NCBI RefSeq assembly: GCF_030389965.1
Contig: NZ_CP128399.1
Location: 124,001-188,000 of the forward strand
Direction of reading: 5' to 3'
From: Candidatus Chlorohelix allophototropha
GTDB taxonomy: Bacteria > Chloroflexota > Chloroflexia > Chloroheliales > Chloroheliaceae
DNA: 64,000 bases
Shown: one piece after another, positions 23,681-32,482 of the stretch
Position numbering within the stretch: the first letter of the stretch is position 1
Layout of the letters: the number at the start of each line of letters is the position of its first letter
Position numbers and translations under genes: made by a program
The notes under the pieces: model-generated
Seen by the model: only the letters and a program-made list of their open reading frames with translations
Told to the model about the DNA's origin: nothing
The model's database searches: none

Positions 23681-24199
23681 ATGAAGAAGTATGAAAAAGA
23701 GATACGCGAAATTCTGGAGAAGATGGATACTTTTATTCCTGAAACTCCTTCTCAAGAAAAAGAGCGTGAGCGTGAGCCTAAAAAGAAACCAACCAATATT
23801 GGCGTTTTACAGCCTATGCCACCGCGCCCGATACGCGCAAAGCAATCTTTCGGGGCGGGCTTTAGCAAATGGCTGCGTGATAATAAAATTACCGGTAGTT
23901 TAGCCTATCTTATTTCTGGATTCTTCTTTATTATTCTCGGTTTGATGGTGCGCGAGAATTTCAGTAGTATCCAAATCGTGGCGCAATTGTTGGTGCTAAC
24001 CGGCTTTGTGTTTTACATCGCACCTATTTTCATTCGATTTTTCGGTGGAAACCCTGATAAAGACTCTTCAACTCAATACTGGCGCGGTGATTTGGTTGAG
24101 CATGATTCGGTCTTTACTTGGCAAAAGCTAAAGAGTTTGATCAGCGGGGGACGTAAACGGGGGGGAAATGATCCCTGGAATCGTCGCAACCGCTGGTAA
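23681..24199 (+). CDS. small membrane protein of unknown function
   Basis: A 172-residue protein: a charged, Lys/Glu/Pro-rich cytoplasmic N terminus of about 70 residues, two membrane helices (near 77-95 and 101-121) and a basic C-terminal tail rich in Gly, Arg and Asn. I do not recognise a family. A TATAAT at 23641-23646 just after the preceding terminator may provide a promoter. GGGATGGTGAAGCC precedes the ATG, a weak binding site. A strong terminator follows, so the gene is monocistronic. Confidence 0.75.
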   Translation: MKKYEKEIREILEKMDTFIPETPSQEKEREREPKKKPTNIGVLQPMPPRPIRAKQSFGAGFSKWLRDNKITGSLAYLISGFFFIILGLMVRENFSSIQIVAQLLVLTGFVFYIAPIFIRFFGGNPDKDSSTQYWRGDLVEHDSVFTWQKLKSLISGGRKRGGNDPWNRRNRW

Positions 24200-24219
24200 A
24201 GGACTTTCCGGATTTTTAT

Positions 24220-24251
24220 CCCCTTCCTGTGAAAACCGGAAGGGTTTTTTT
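24220..24251 (+). terminator. intrinsic terminator after the membrane protein gene
   Basis: CCCTTCC (24221-24227) pairs with GGAAGGG (24238-24244) and seven T follow. It ends against the stop of the convergent gene at 24250. Confidence 0.85.
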
Positions 24252-24957
24252 ATCCCCTTGACCAATGTAGCAAGTTGGCACGTACCAAATCTTCGGCTAT
24301 CAAATCTTCGTTGAGTTGCAACAGATGAGGCATGGTGATGTAAATATGGCTTTTGTAGCGTGGTAGTTCATGCTCTGCTCTGCCTTCCGCTACTTGTCGG
24401 TCATGTTCAAGTTTGGCGTAGCGACTGAAGCCGTAGCGATTGTTGATTTCAGCGTGAAAAGCAGTCGGTTTTAGCGGATTCATGCCGGATTTAATCAGCA
24501 GGTAACAGGCACGGCTGACAGTTTCAAAAACCCGATCACTCTGCGGCATAGGCAGATACATCAACTGTGGGTCTAGTTGGAAAGCTACCATCCCATAACT
24601 GGAAGAACCGCCCGAAACATACCCCATCAAGCTGAGCGTGCGTCCGCTCACCACCTGTTCAATCTGGTCAACCACATAATTCTCATCCAGTTGTCCCAGT
24701 ATTTCGCGGGCGTGGTGTTCGAGCGCACCGTGTTGCTCAAGGGTAGTGCCGGGCAATATACCTGCCACTGTGTTGTAGGTGAACTTGCCAAGCATCAGGT
24801 TATTGTTTTGATCGCGTGTATCCCAAAGATTGCCGGTAGGGCTATGCAGTGAGCCGAAGTATTCAATCGCCCTCTGCAAAGCCGCCCGTACAATTTCAGA
24901 ATTCAAGCCTGAACCCGCTTCAAGATTCAGTTCAAGGCTATCCAACGTTATTTGCAT
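24250..24957 (-). CDS. protein of unknown function
   Basis: A 235-residue soluble protein without signal peptide or membrane helix. Visible features are a LEHHAREIL segment with adjacent histidines, a GGSSSYG turn and a conserved-looking C-terminal half with HAEINNRYGFSRYAKLEHDR. I cannot assign a family. It lies 38 bases downstream of the cyclophilin gene on the same strand and may be cotranscribed with it. Confidence 0.72.
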   Translation of the reverse strand: MQITLDSLELNLEAGSGLNSEIVRAALQRAIEYFGSLHSPTGNLWDTRDQNNNLMLGKFTYNTVAGILPGTTLEQHGALEHHAREILGQLDENYVVDQIEQVVSGRTLSLMGYVSGGSSSYGMVAFQLDPQLMYLPMPQSDRVFETVSRACYLLIKSGMNPLKPTAFHAEINNRYGFSRYAKLEHDRQVAEGRAEHELPRYKSHIYITMPHLLQLNEDLIAEDLVRANLLHWSRG

Positions 24958-24995
24958 CAGAGAATCAAGCGCAATCTGAAAGTGTGTTAACCACG

Positions 24996-25433
24996 CTAAA
25001 CAGTTTCAACCGTGACGCTTGTCATTTTGTCGCCGCGCCGGATTTTTTGCACTTCATCCATTCCTTCGGTTACTTGACCAAACACGGTGTATTGTCGGTC
25101 GAGGAAAGGTGCGGGAGCAAGGCAGATGTAGAACTGGCTACCGGCGCTATTGGGGTCGCTGGCGCGTGCCATTGCCAGAGTTCCGGTAACATGTTTGCGC
25201 TCGTTGAATTCTGCCTTGATTTTGTAGCCGGGACCGCCAGTGCCATCTCCGTTCGGGTCGCCACCCTGCACCACAAAGCCCGGTTCTACCCGGTGGAAAT
25301 TCAAGCCGTTGTAAAAGCCGGAATTTGAGAGTTTCTCGAAGTTAGCTACTGTGGCTGGGGCGCTATCGGGATAAAGCTCAATTTTAATCGTACTACCGTT
25401 TGCTAGCTGGATAGTAGCAATTTTTGTCGCCAT
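24996..25433 (-). CDS. ppiB: cyclophilin-type peptidyl-prolyl isomerase, cytoplasmic
   Basis: A 145-residue single-domain cyclophilin that speeds cis-trans isomerisation of prolyl bonds. Core motifs are [25 protein letters not shown] with the catalytic Arg, [17 protein letters not shown] and [12 protein letters not shown]. No signal peptide, so it is cytoplasmic. It lies about 95 bases downstream of a second, exported cyclophilin on the same strand; their core domains are very similar, which suggests a local duplication. Confidence 0.94.
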   Translation of the reverse strand: MATKIATIQLANGSTIKIELYPDSAPATVANFEKLSNSGFYNGLNFHRVEPGFVVQGGDPNGDGTGGPGYKIKAEFNERKHVTGTLAMARASDPNSAGSQFYICLAPAPFLDRQYTVFGQVTEGMDEVQKIRRGDKMTSVTVETV

Positions 25434-25528
25434 CGTGTTTTATCTCCTATTCTTAAAAAAATAAGCAACTGGGACAACTCCTTACGCAGGAATTGTAACA
25501 GCCGCTTAAGAGAGGGTCAATGGTTAAT

Positions 25529-26641
25529 TTATTTAACCTCTATTTTGATACTCTTGATTTTGTCACCCTTCTGGATTTTGACTACCAGATCCATACCCTG
25601 CGTGACTTTGCCAAAAACGGTATATTTACCGTTCAAGCTTGCTACGCTGGCATCGGTTTCCTGCCCGGTCACGATATAGAACTGGCTACCGGCGCTGTTC
25701 AGGTCAGTAGAACGTGCCATTGCCAAAGAACCATAAACGTGTTTTGCCTTATCTTTAAGGGTTGCCGGTAAGGTGTAAACGCCGGTATTGGTTTCAAACT
25801 CGCCCGGTATAGTGTAGCCGGGACCGCCTGTGCCATCACCTTTCGGATCACCGCCCTGTACCACGAAACCCGGCTCTACCCGGTGAAAGGTCAGACCATT
25901 GTAAAAACCACCACTGGAAAGCTTTTCAAAGTTCTCCACTGAAATAGGCGCAAGATCGGGATAAAGCTCTCCGGTAATAGTGCCGCCTTTATCCAGTTCG
26001 ATAGTGAAGATTTTCTTCTGCCCCGCGCCGATGGTAGCAATAGGCGTACCGGGAATAACCAACGGGGTAGGGGGCGGGTCAGTGGGGACACCAGTTGCCA
26101 CAAGAATCAGGCTATCGTTCTGTTTTAGCTGGCTTTTCATTTCCTGTGGGAAACTGTCGAGGCTGCTAAGCTGGCTAATATTAATTACCAGTTTGGTTCC
26201 GGCTTTCTGGTACACCAAGATAGTGCTTACATCATCTCCTTGGCGGTTGAAAGCACCCCAATTAGAGCTAATCATAAGCTTGCGATAGTATTCCTCAATC
26301 TTGTCCTTGGAGTCAGTTGAAGAATAAATGGTAATTTTGTCACCGTTGAATTTGCCCACCAGCGAGGCAGCGGAACCAAGATTAGTGATAACTTGCTTGG
26401 AAATGGTATCGCTGACCTTTATTTCTTTACTATTGCTGCTGTAAACCAAATTAGGAATGGTATCGGCAGTTGCAGAAGCCACCGGAGTCGCTACAGGGGT
26501 TATCGGTGCATTAAATGGGTTTATAGTGGCGGCGGGCACGGAAGTAGCGGTGGTGGTGCCGCAAGCCGCTAGAAGCGCCCCAATCATAGTGCTAACCGCT
26601 AATAGCGCCAGCAATCTGGAAAACTTGAATTTGCGTCCCAA
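25529..26641 (-). CDS. exported cyclophilin-type peptidyl-prolyl isomerase lipoprotein
   Basis: A 370-residue lipoprotein: signal peptide with lipobox GALLAAC, a Thr/Ala/Pro-rich linker, a middle domain of about 110 residues (DTIPNLVYSSNSKEIKVSD onward) and a C-terminal cyclophilin domain ([48 protein letters not shown]). The middle domain, with KDKIEEYYRKLMISSNWGAF, looks like a small sensor or binding module but I cannot name it. It should help folding of exported proteins at the outer face of the membrane. Start is TTG 26641 with GGAG six bases upstream. Confidence 0.88.
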   Translation of the reverse strand: MGRKFKFSRLLALLAVSTMIGALLAACGTTTATSVPAATINPFNAPITPVATPVASATADTIPNLVYSSNSKEIKVSDTISKQVITNLGSAASLVGKFNGDKITIYSSTDSKDKIEEYYRKLMISSNWGAFNRQGDDVSTILVYQKAGTKLVINISQLSSLDSFPQEMKSQLKQNDSLILVATGVPTDPPPTPLVIPGTPIATIGAGQKKIFTIELDKGGTITGELYPDLAPISVENFEKLSSGGFYNGLTFHRVEPGFVVQGGDPKGDGTGGPGYTIPGEFETNTGVYTLPATLKDKAKHVYGSLAMARSTDLNSAGSQFYIVTGQETDASVASLNGKYTVFGKVTQGMDLVVKIQKGDKIKSIKIEVK

Positions 26642-26761
26642 AAGTTTCTCCTCAAAAAAGAATTATATCCTAGTCTATTAAAACGTTAAAAATTTTAACC
26701 CCAAAGTTCGATAACGTCAAACTCTGAGGCTGGAAGCCAATAATAATTGCTGTGCATAGTG

Positions 26762-28879
26762 TTACCCAAGCTCATAAACGCTGTACTGCCCTTTTTCCTC
26801 ATATAGCAAGGTCAGATAACGGGTTTTCAAGCCCCCCAGCAATTTAACCGCCGCTTGCGCCCGTTCAGGTTTTGCATAGTCGGGATTATCCTGAATAAAT
26901 TTCAAGCCTGCTTCCCAGATTAGTAGATGAGTTACGCCCCTCCGTTTCAAATCAGCCAACATTTTTTCAGGCGTAGGTTGATTATCTACAAAATAAAAGA
27001 TTTCGCCACCGTTCAAATCCGGTGCTACCTTCCGATCAAAATAATAACTGCGTGGCTCGAATAGGAAAAAGGTGTAGCTATCTTGTGGCAGAGTATTTAC
27101 AAAGTGTGCCGCTCTTATTTGCGAACCCAGAATATCGTTCAAAAAAGCCTCTTTGGTTTGTAACCCTGCCAGATAAGGCGCAGTATCGGCAGCAGCAAAC
27201 CACAATCCTAGATTTAATAGATTTCCAAGCAAGAAGATTCCGAGTAAAAAGGCTGCAAAGGTTTTTAACATCGCGGCTTTAAGTGAGGGTAAAATCGCCA
27301 GCCCATAGCCCGTAGCCAATGCCAACAACGGGAAGGTGGGTAGCAGAATGCGGCTATGATCAAGTTGTGCAGTTGAAACGATTATGGCAATCCAGCAGAA
27401 ATATTGTACTCCGACATTGAGTAGCAACGCTGCTACTACTTTTTCGCGCCAAGCCGCCCACACTGTCAGCGGTAAAAAAGCCAAGTATAAAGGCGAAATG
27501 GTGGCATCCATTGCACCTCCGGCGGAGCCAAAAATAGCCGCTTTGAATGGTCGTCCCAAAACCATTTCCAGACTCAAAGATTGTCCCAGACCTTTACCAA
27601 CTATTGGGGCAATTTCGTCAGGCTGCCAGCCATTTACACCCCAGAAAATAGGAGCAACCGGGTTGCCGGTAAAGAACCAGTTACGGAGAAGCCAAGGCAA
27701 CACTACAGCAAATGCTATTCCTCCGTAAAGGAAACCCCATCCAACATAACGGCTCAGCTTAAATCGACCTGTGACTAGGGCAAAATAAAGCCCGGTGGCT
27801 ACTATCGCGATTGCTACAGTAACGGCGGTGTACTTGCCGCTAAACGCTAAACCCGCAAATACTGCGGCTATAGCTACATATCCCCAAGAAGGTTTATCAT
27901 CACTATTAATAGCAACAAGCAGGGCGTGAACCCCAATCAAGGAGTAGAATGCAATCAGCAAGTCGGTATAAGACCAACTTGCCAGCAACTGTACGTGCGG
28001 CACTGAAAAATATAGGGTAACTGCGAGAAGCGCTGCTCTTTGTCGGTTATGCTCATCTAGCCCGGTAAAAAAGCGTTTGGCAAAAGCCCAAATTGCGGCT
28101 CCTCCTAGCGGCATAAATAACCAGTGAATGGTTTGTGCCAACTCATCCCCTTGCAGGGTCAGCGCCCACGTGTACAACATTTCTATTCCAAAAGGATAAC
28201 TGGCGGGGGGCATTTCAAAAATGTTATAAATCCTACCCGCTTGTACATATAATTTTGGCGCAGCCAGATGATACATAATTGCGTCCCAGCTAAAAACCGG
28301 AGCAAGTCCAATCGTCAGGGGAATAGCCAGTGCAATACCAAGATAAAGGGCAAGGGCGCGTTCCCACCACTTTGCGCCCAGAAACCAACCCCAAATTTTA
28401 AGAATCAGCTTTTGATAGCCTTTTATTACTTGCAAGCTCTGGCGCGGGTTGAGCAGAATTAAAGCCAGCAGTAACAGATACATAACAGGCTTGTTCAAGC
28501 CTCCCAATAGCCCTAAACCCAATATCGTGAAGATTTCAACGCCAAGCCCAAGCCCAAAGGCATACAACGCCAATTCTAGCCCGGTTGCGCCTTCTTTAAT
28601 TTTCAGCCACGCTAGCAGCCTAAAACCGCTTGCTCCTGCTCCCGTTGCTATAGCTGCTAGCAGCAACAAGTCGGACAGAGTTCGTCCTACCCCTGCCGCA
28701 ATATCGGTGGTAGCGGAAATTCCGAGCGCATCTACAGAAAAGGGACGATGTACCGCAAACCACGCCGCTACTATTATCGCTGCCCAGAATGTGATAAGCG
28801 TTCCGGCTAAGCGCCGACCCTTAAATGCCCGTTTCTTTTTTTCAAGGGATGGTGGTTTATTTTGAGGTTCAATTTGCAT
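26762..28879 (-). CDS. GT-C type membrane glycosyltransferase (ArnT/PMT-like)
   Basis: A 705-residue integral membrane protein with at least twelve hydrophobic helices. The loop after the first helices carries SWDAIMYHLAAPKLYVQAG, with the acidic residue expected of polyprenyl-phosphate-sugar-dependent GT-C enzymes (ArnT, PMT and related families); a soluble C-terminal part of about 130 residues follows. Such proteins transfer sugars from lipid-linked donors to lipids or proteins outside the cell. The acceptor is unknown. It overlaps by 11 bases the preceding gene, another GT-C type protein, so the two are coupled and may act on the same glycan. Confidence 0.75.
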   Translation of the reverse strand: MQIEPQNKPPSLEKKKRAFKGRRLAGTLITFWAAIIVAAWFAVHRPFSVDALGISATTDIAAGVGRTLSDLLLLAAIATGAGASGFRLLAWLKIKEGATGLELALYAFGLGLGVEIFTILGLGLLGGLNKPVMYLLLLALILLNPRQSLQVIKGYQKLILKIWGWFLGAKWWERALALYLGIALAIPLTIGLAPVFSWDAIMYHLAAPKLYVQAGRIYNIFEMPPASYPFGIEMLYTWALTLQGDELAQTIHWLFMPLGGAAIWAFAKRFFTGLDEHNRQRAALLAVTLYFSVPHVQLLASWSYTDLLIAFYSLIGVHALLVAINSDDKPSWGYVAIAAVFAGLAFSGKYTAVTVAIAIVATGLYFALVTGRFKLSRYVGWGFLYGGIAFAVVLPWLLRNWFFTGNPVAPIFWGVNGWQPDEIAPIVGKGLGQSLSLEMVLGRPFKAAIFGSAGGAMDATISPLYLAFLPLTVWAAWREKVVAALLLNVGVQYFCWIAIIVSTAQLDHSRILLPTFPLLALATGYGLAILPSLKAAMLKTFAAFLLGIFLLGNLLNLGLWFAAADTAPYLAGLQTKEAFLNDILGSQIRAAHFVNTLPQDSYTFFLFEPRSYYFDRKVAPDLNGGEIFYFVDNQPTPEKMLADLKRRGVTHLLIWEAGLKFIQDNPDYAKPERAQAAVKLLGGLKTRYLTLLYEEKGQYSVYELG

Positions 28880-30119
28880 TTGCGTTAAGCTCAGACAACG
28901 CTTTTCTGAAGTTGAAAAACAAAAGTATTGCTACTACTACAGGCGGAATGATTATTACTGCCCCATATGCCACGTTGTAAAATAGAAAGTAGATTAACCA
29001 TGAAATAACAATAATTCCGAGCGCAAGACTCCAGAATCCACGCCCGCTTGCTCGGCTCATCAGCAGCCCAATAGGTATTACTAGTAATACGGGATTGCTG
29101 ATATTGGTTTGGGGCGGTAGCAGCAGTGTAAGAATGAGGGCACTTGAAAAAGCCAAGTCATAAGCCAAACCCGGTTTTACCCCATCAGACTCTACTTGTG
29201 TAAAACGCCACCACAGCCATAATCCGGCGCATGCCAGCAGCAACCAGCAAAGCCATCCTAGAATTGTACCTACTGCCCCGTCTAGCCACACAAATGCAAA
29301 AGCCGGAGCGGTGAGAGAAGGCTTGTAACTAGGATAGCGCGTTGCAACCGCTATAAATTCGCTTAGCCAAGCGGGAAACAATATAAATGAAATTCCTGCC
29401 AGCGAACCCATTGTAATGAAAAAGGCGATAATGAAACGCCATTCACGTCTCCACAACGCTCTTATCAGCAATAAAGGAATTAGCACCAGCGTTAGTTGAG
29501 GTTTGACCGTAGCCAACGCCAGTAAAACGCCCGCAGTTCCGGTTGCGCCTTTTTTGAGAAAGTAATAAACCCCACCGATAAACGCCGTTACCAGCAAAGC
29601 CGCTTGTCCCAACATCAGAGAGGAAAAAGCAGGGAAGGCAAATATAAAAGCTATATAGTAGAAAGCGTTTTTGGCAGGGGACTTTGGCTTCCAATTCAGC
29701 CCACGCTGTAGTAAATATAAAGCCCCACAATATAGTGTCAGCAGAAAACCCAACCAAGCGGCTGAAGCCAAATCATAAGATAAAAAAGCGATGGGCGCGT
29801 TAAAAAGGATTCTCCAGTACGGGTAAACAAAAGCCAGTTGATCTTCTCCGGGATCAACCAACCTGCCTTTACTGCCCAACTGAATCAAACGTGTCGTTTC
29901 ATTGCTGTAAGGGTTTCCGCCCTCCAGCGCAACCTGTGTTCCCTTCCACTCGATATAAAAATCGGCAACTGCATTTCGTTGGGAGGTATAAGAAAAATAA
30001 AAAGAAATAGAAGCAACTATAAATAAACAGAGCAGTGCAAAACTAAAGGTTGGTGAAACAATACTAGAATTCAAATTCAAGTTCGGGTGGTTTCCCAAAG
30101 GGGCTGAATTATTTTTCAT
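28869..30119 (-). CDS. GT87/DUF2029-type membrane glycosyltransferase
   Basis: A 416-residue membrane protein with about ten helices. The first outer loop has the layout of the GT87 (DUF2029) family: FYIEWKGTQVALEGGNPYS, then FVYPYWRILFNAPIAFLSYD. Family members are mannosyltransferases and related enzymes using polyprenyl-phosphate sugars. It is the first gene of a two-gene unit with the ArnT-like protein downstream (11-base overlap). No ribosome binding site is visible before ATG 30119. A palindrome at 30151-30171 lies just upstream. Confidence 0.78.
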   Translation of the reverse strand: MKNNSAPLGNHPNLNLNSSIVSPTFSFALLCLFIVASISFYFSYTSQRNAVADFYIEWKGTQVALEGGNPYSNETTRLIQLGSKGRLVDPGEDQLAFVYPYWRILFNAPIAFLSYDLASAAWLGFLLTLYCGALYLLQRGLNWKPKSPAKNAFYYIAFIFAFPAFSSLMLGQAALLVTAFIGGVYYFLKKGATGTAGVLLALATVKPQLTLVLIPLLLIRALWRREWRFIIAFFITMGSLAGISFILFPAWLSEFIAVATRYPSYKPSLTAPAFAFVWLDGAVGTILGWLCWLLLACAGLWLWWRFTQVESDGVKPGLAYDLAFSSALILTLLLPPQTNISNPVLLVIPIGLLMSRASGRGFWSLALGIIVISWLIYFLFYNVAYGAVIIIPPVVVAILLFFNFRKALSELNANAN

Positions 30120-30150
30120 AGTAATAAAGTGTACGCAATTTGATAGCCGT

Positions 30151-30171
30151 ATAGTACTAGCAGAGTACTAT
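30151..30171. promoter_or_regulatory. palindrome upstream of the glycosyltransferase pair
   Basis: ATAGTACT and AGTACTAT are perfect arms separated by five bases. The left arm contains TACTAT on the - strand, a possible -10 element, with a weak TTAATT 17 bases upstream. It could be an operator for the gene starting at 30119. Confidence 0.35.
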
Positions 30172-30315
30172 TTAATTAAACCGGAACAAACTGATAACAT
30201 GCTATCATAAAAGGTAATACAAAAATAGTGTATTCCTTTATCCTACATGAGGATTTATGAATGTAGGAGAAAAATTAACATAAGGGGACAAGTGTAATTC
30301 CACAACAAATATTGC

Positions 30316-30344
30316 TTGTCAAAATTTGATGGTAGTGGGATAAT
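30316..30344 (+). promoter_or_regulatory. promoter of the sensor kinase gene at 30361
   Basis: TTGTCA (30316-30321) and GATAAT (30339-30344) are 17 bases apart. The start of transcription near 30350 would leave a leader of only about 10 bases before ATG 30361, with AAGGA directly in front of it. Confidence 0.55.
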
Positions 30345-30360
30345 TTCATCGTAAAAGGAA

Positions 30361-32259
30361 ATGATTCGACGTCCTAACAACGTCTACACAATTATGCAAA
30401 CTACAACATCCGCACCTTCACTAGTACAGGATACGAGGGCAGTAGACCTGATTAACCAATCTCGCAAACTTATGTCCCAACGCACGCTTGATATAGATAA
30501 CTTATTCGGTATCAGGCTTTCTTATGCGCGCTGGTTGCTAATCTTAGCTCTGGGAATATATTATTTTCTAGGACAATCGCTAAACGGTGGCATACTCACC
30601 TTTACTAATCCTGCCTTGTTGCTTACTGGTGGCTATATTGTGTTTAATATGGTAGTTTGGTTGCTGACTTTATCGTTCAGCAAACAAGCTAGTTTGTTAA
30701 TCAAGGTATCCCTCGTTTTTGATCTTATCTTTGTTTGTATGATTTCGCATTTCCTTCAAGCTTCTATATATTCTTTTGCAGTTATTCCTGTTTTCCTCAC
30801 CTTGCTACTAGTGGGCTTATCCCCTGCAATATTTTCCATTATCGTGGTAGTGGTTGTGAATTTTACAGACCTGTATCTTACCAACTTCGGGGTTGCTAAC
30901 ACGAAAGATATAATGCTGCTTGAGTTTTATTCTATATCTGGGGCACTATTGCTTTTGTTGGTTTGTTACTACATCATCACGCAAACACCAGAGGCGCTTA
31001 TCCGCATTTCGAATACTATGGTGGAAGATGCGTTGGCACGTGCCGGTGAAAGCCATCTGTTGGATATGCAAAACCGTACCCGCGCCGTTTATCATGTAGC
31101 TAACACGCTGAGTGGTACTTTGGATTATCAAGAAGTCATCAAAGCGATTTTGCACGAAATGGAATCGGTCTTTGATATGCACTGTGGCGCAGTGCTACTT
31201 TTTGATAGTAGCTTGAATAATGTAAAAGTGGTCGATTCGCTCAGATTTTCCCCTGAAGAATCACACCGCAGCATTTTACTGCAAAAAGGTCTTTTCAAAG
31301 ATGCCCTAAATGGTGGGCAACCTCGTTTGCTGGTAGTTCCTACCGAACTCGAAGAAATCCGAGCATTCTTTCCTTCCCTTCGCAACTGCCAGACTACTAT
31401 GCTGATTCCATTACGCGCAGGTATGGAAGTTTTTGGTTTGCTGTTGATCGCTAGTAAGAATGAAAATGCCTATAATACCAGCGATACCGAACTGATGATC
31501 AGTATGGGTGCGCATACTGTGTTGGCGATGCAAAATGCTACTCTCTATCATAACTTGCTGGAAGATCGCAACAAGCTGTTGACTCAGGAAGAAGAAGTTA
31601 GGCACGAACTAGCTCGTAACCTTCACGATGGTCCTGCACAGGCTGTAGCCGCTATCTCGATGCAAACCGAATTTATCCGAAAACTTTTCAGAACCGAGCC
31701 AGACCGCGCTCTGGAAGAACTGGCAAATTTGGGTAAGCAGGCGCTACAAACTTCCCGCGAGATTCGCACCTTGCTTTATGAACTGCGCCCGTTGGTACTT
31801 GAGACTCAAGGGTTGATTCCGGCTTTGGGACAATACGCCAAACGGTTTCCGCATAACCCTAGCGACCCAACTGCCCATTTCTCTACTGCTAATTTTGATC
31901 TTAGGCTTGCACCACAAGTCGAAACAATGGTCTTTACTATTATTCAGGAAGCCGTCAATAATGCTCGTAAGCATGCGCGCGCCCGTAATATCTGGATACA
32001 TCTTGAAACCCGTGATGGCTTTATTATTGCGATGGCTCAAGACGATGGACGCGGTTTTGACGTATCTCAGGTTGAGCGAAACTATGAGCAGCGCGGTAGC
32101 CTTGGTTTGACCAATATGCGCGAGCGCGCCGGGTTCGTGGGTGGGCAAGTAGATATTCATTCGGTAATAGGACAAGGCACTGCTGTAATCATGCGTATTC
32201 CAATCAACGAAAATACGGTGCTTCAACCTGGTAGTACCGTTAGTCAAGAAACCTTTTAA
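30361..32259 (+). CDS. membrane sensor histidine kinase with GAF domain (NarL family)
   Basis: A 632-residue kinase. About six membrane helices span residues 56-206; a GAF domain spans about 240-392; the HisKA_3 dimerisation domain carries the phosphorylated histidine H422 in ARNLHDGPAQAVAA; the ATPase domain has IIQEAVNNARKHA (N box), DDGRGF (G1) and GLTNMRERAGFVGG (G2). The membrane part has almost no outer loops, so it probably senses something in or near the membrane. With the next two genes it forms a kinase-kinase-regulator group. Start ATG 30361 is very close to AAGGA; ATG 30394 is the alternative but has no binding site. Confidence 0.9.
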   Translation: MIRRPNNVYTIMQTTTSAPSLVQDTRAVDLINQSRKLMSQRTLDIDNLFGIRLSYARWLLILALGIYYFLGQSLNGGILTFTNPALLLTGGYIVFNMVVWLLTLSFSKQASLLIKVSLVFDLIFVCMISHFLQASIYSFAVIPVFLTLLLVGLSPAIFSIIVVVVVNFTDLYLTNFGVANTKDIMLLEFYSISGALLLLLVCYYIITQTPEALIRISNTMVEDALARAGESHLLDMQNRTRAVYHVANTLSGTLDYQEVIKAILHEMESVFDMHCGAVLLFDSSLNNVKVVDSLRFSPEESHRSILLQKGLFKDALNGGQPRLLVVPTELEEIRAFFPSLRNCQTTMLIPLRAGMEVFGLLLIASKNENAYNTSDTELMISMGAHTVLAMQNATLYHNLLEDRNKLLTQEEEVRHELARNLHDGPAQAVAAISMQTEFIRKLFRTEPDRALEELANLGKQALQTSREIRTLLYELRPLVLETQGLIPALGQYAKRFPHNPSDPTAHFSTANFDLRLAPQVETMVFTIIQEAVNNARKHARARNIWIHLETRDGFIIAMAQDDGRGFDVSQVERNYEQRGSLGLTNMRERAGFVGGQVDIHSVIGQGTAVIMRIPINENTVLQPGSTVSQETF

Positions 32260-32341
32260 TTTATATAAATCCTCTTAAAAAGTTCTCGAAACTATAGATT
32301 ATTTATAAAAATAATTATATTCTTTTGCGCTAGCATTACTA

Positions 32342-32370
32342 TTGCGTTATGTCAATGCTGATGTTATACT
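32342..32370 (+). promoter_or_regulatory. promoter of the DegS-like kinase gene
   Basis: TTGCGT (32342-32347) and TATACT (32365-32370) are 17 bases apart, in the 223-base A+T-rich gap between the two kinase genes. The leader would be about 105 bases. A separate promoter means the second kinase and the regulator can be expressed without the first kinase. Confidence 0.5.
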
Positions 32371-32482
32371 TTTCTTTAATAGCCATAAAGTACTTAAAGT
32401 AGTGTTATTTGATGATCTACTTATAACTTGCTATTAAGAACTGGTAATTGCAAAGGCTATTAAGACAAGGTCGTTTGGCTAA

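Noticed and set aside
30121-30360. Mobile-element ends suggested by palindromes in this gap
   Set aside because: No transposase, no flanking direct repeats and intact genes on both sides.
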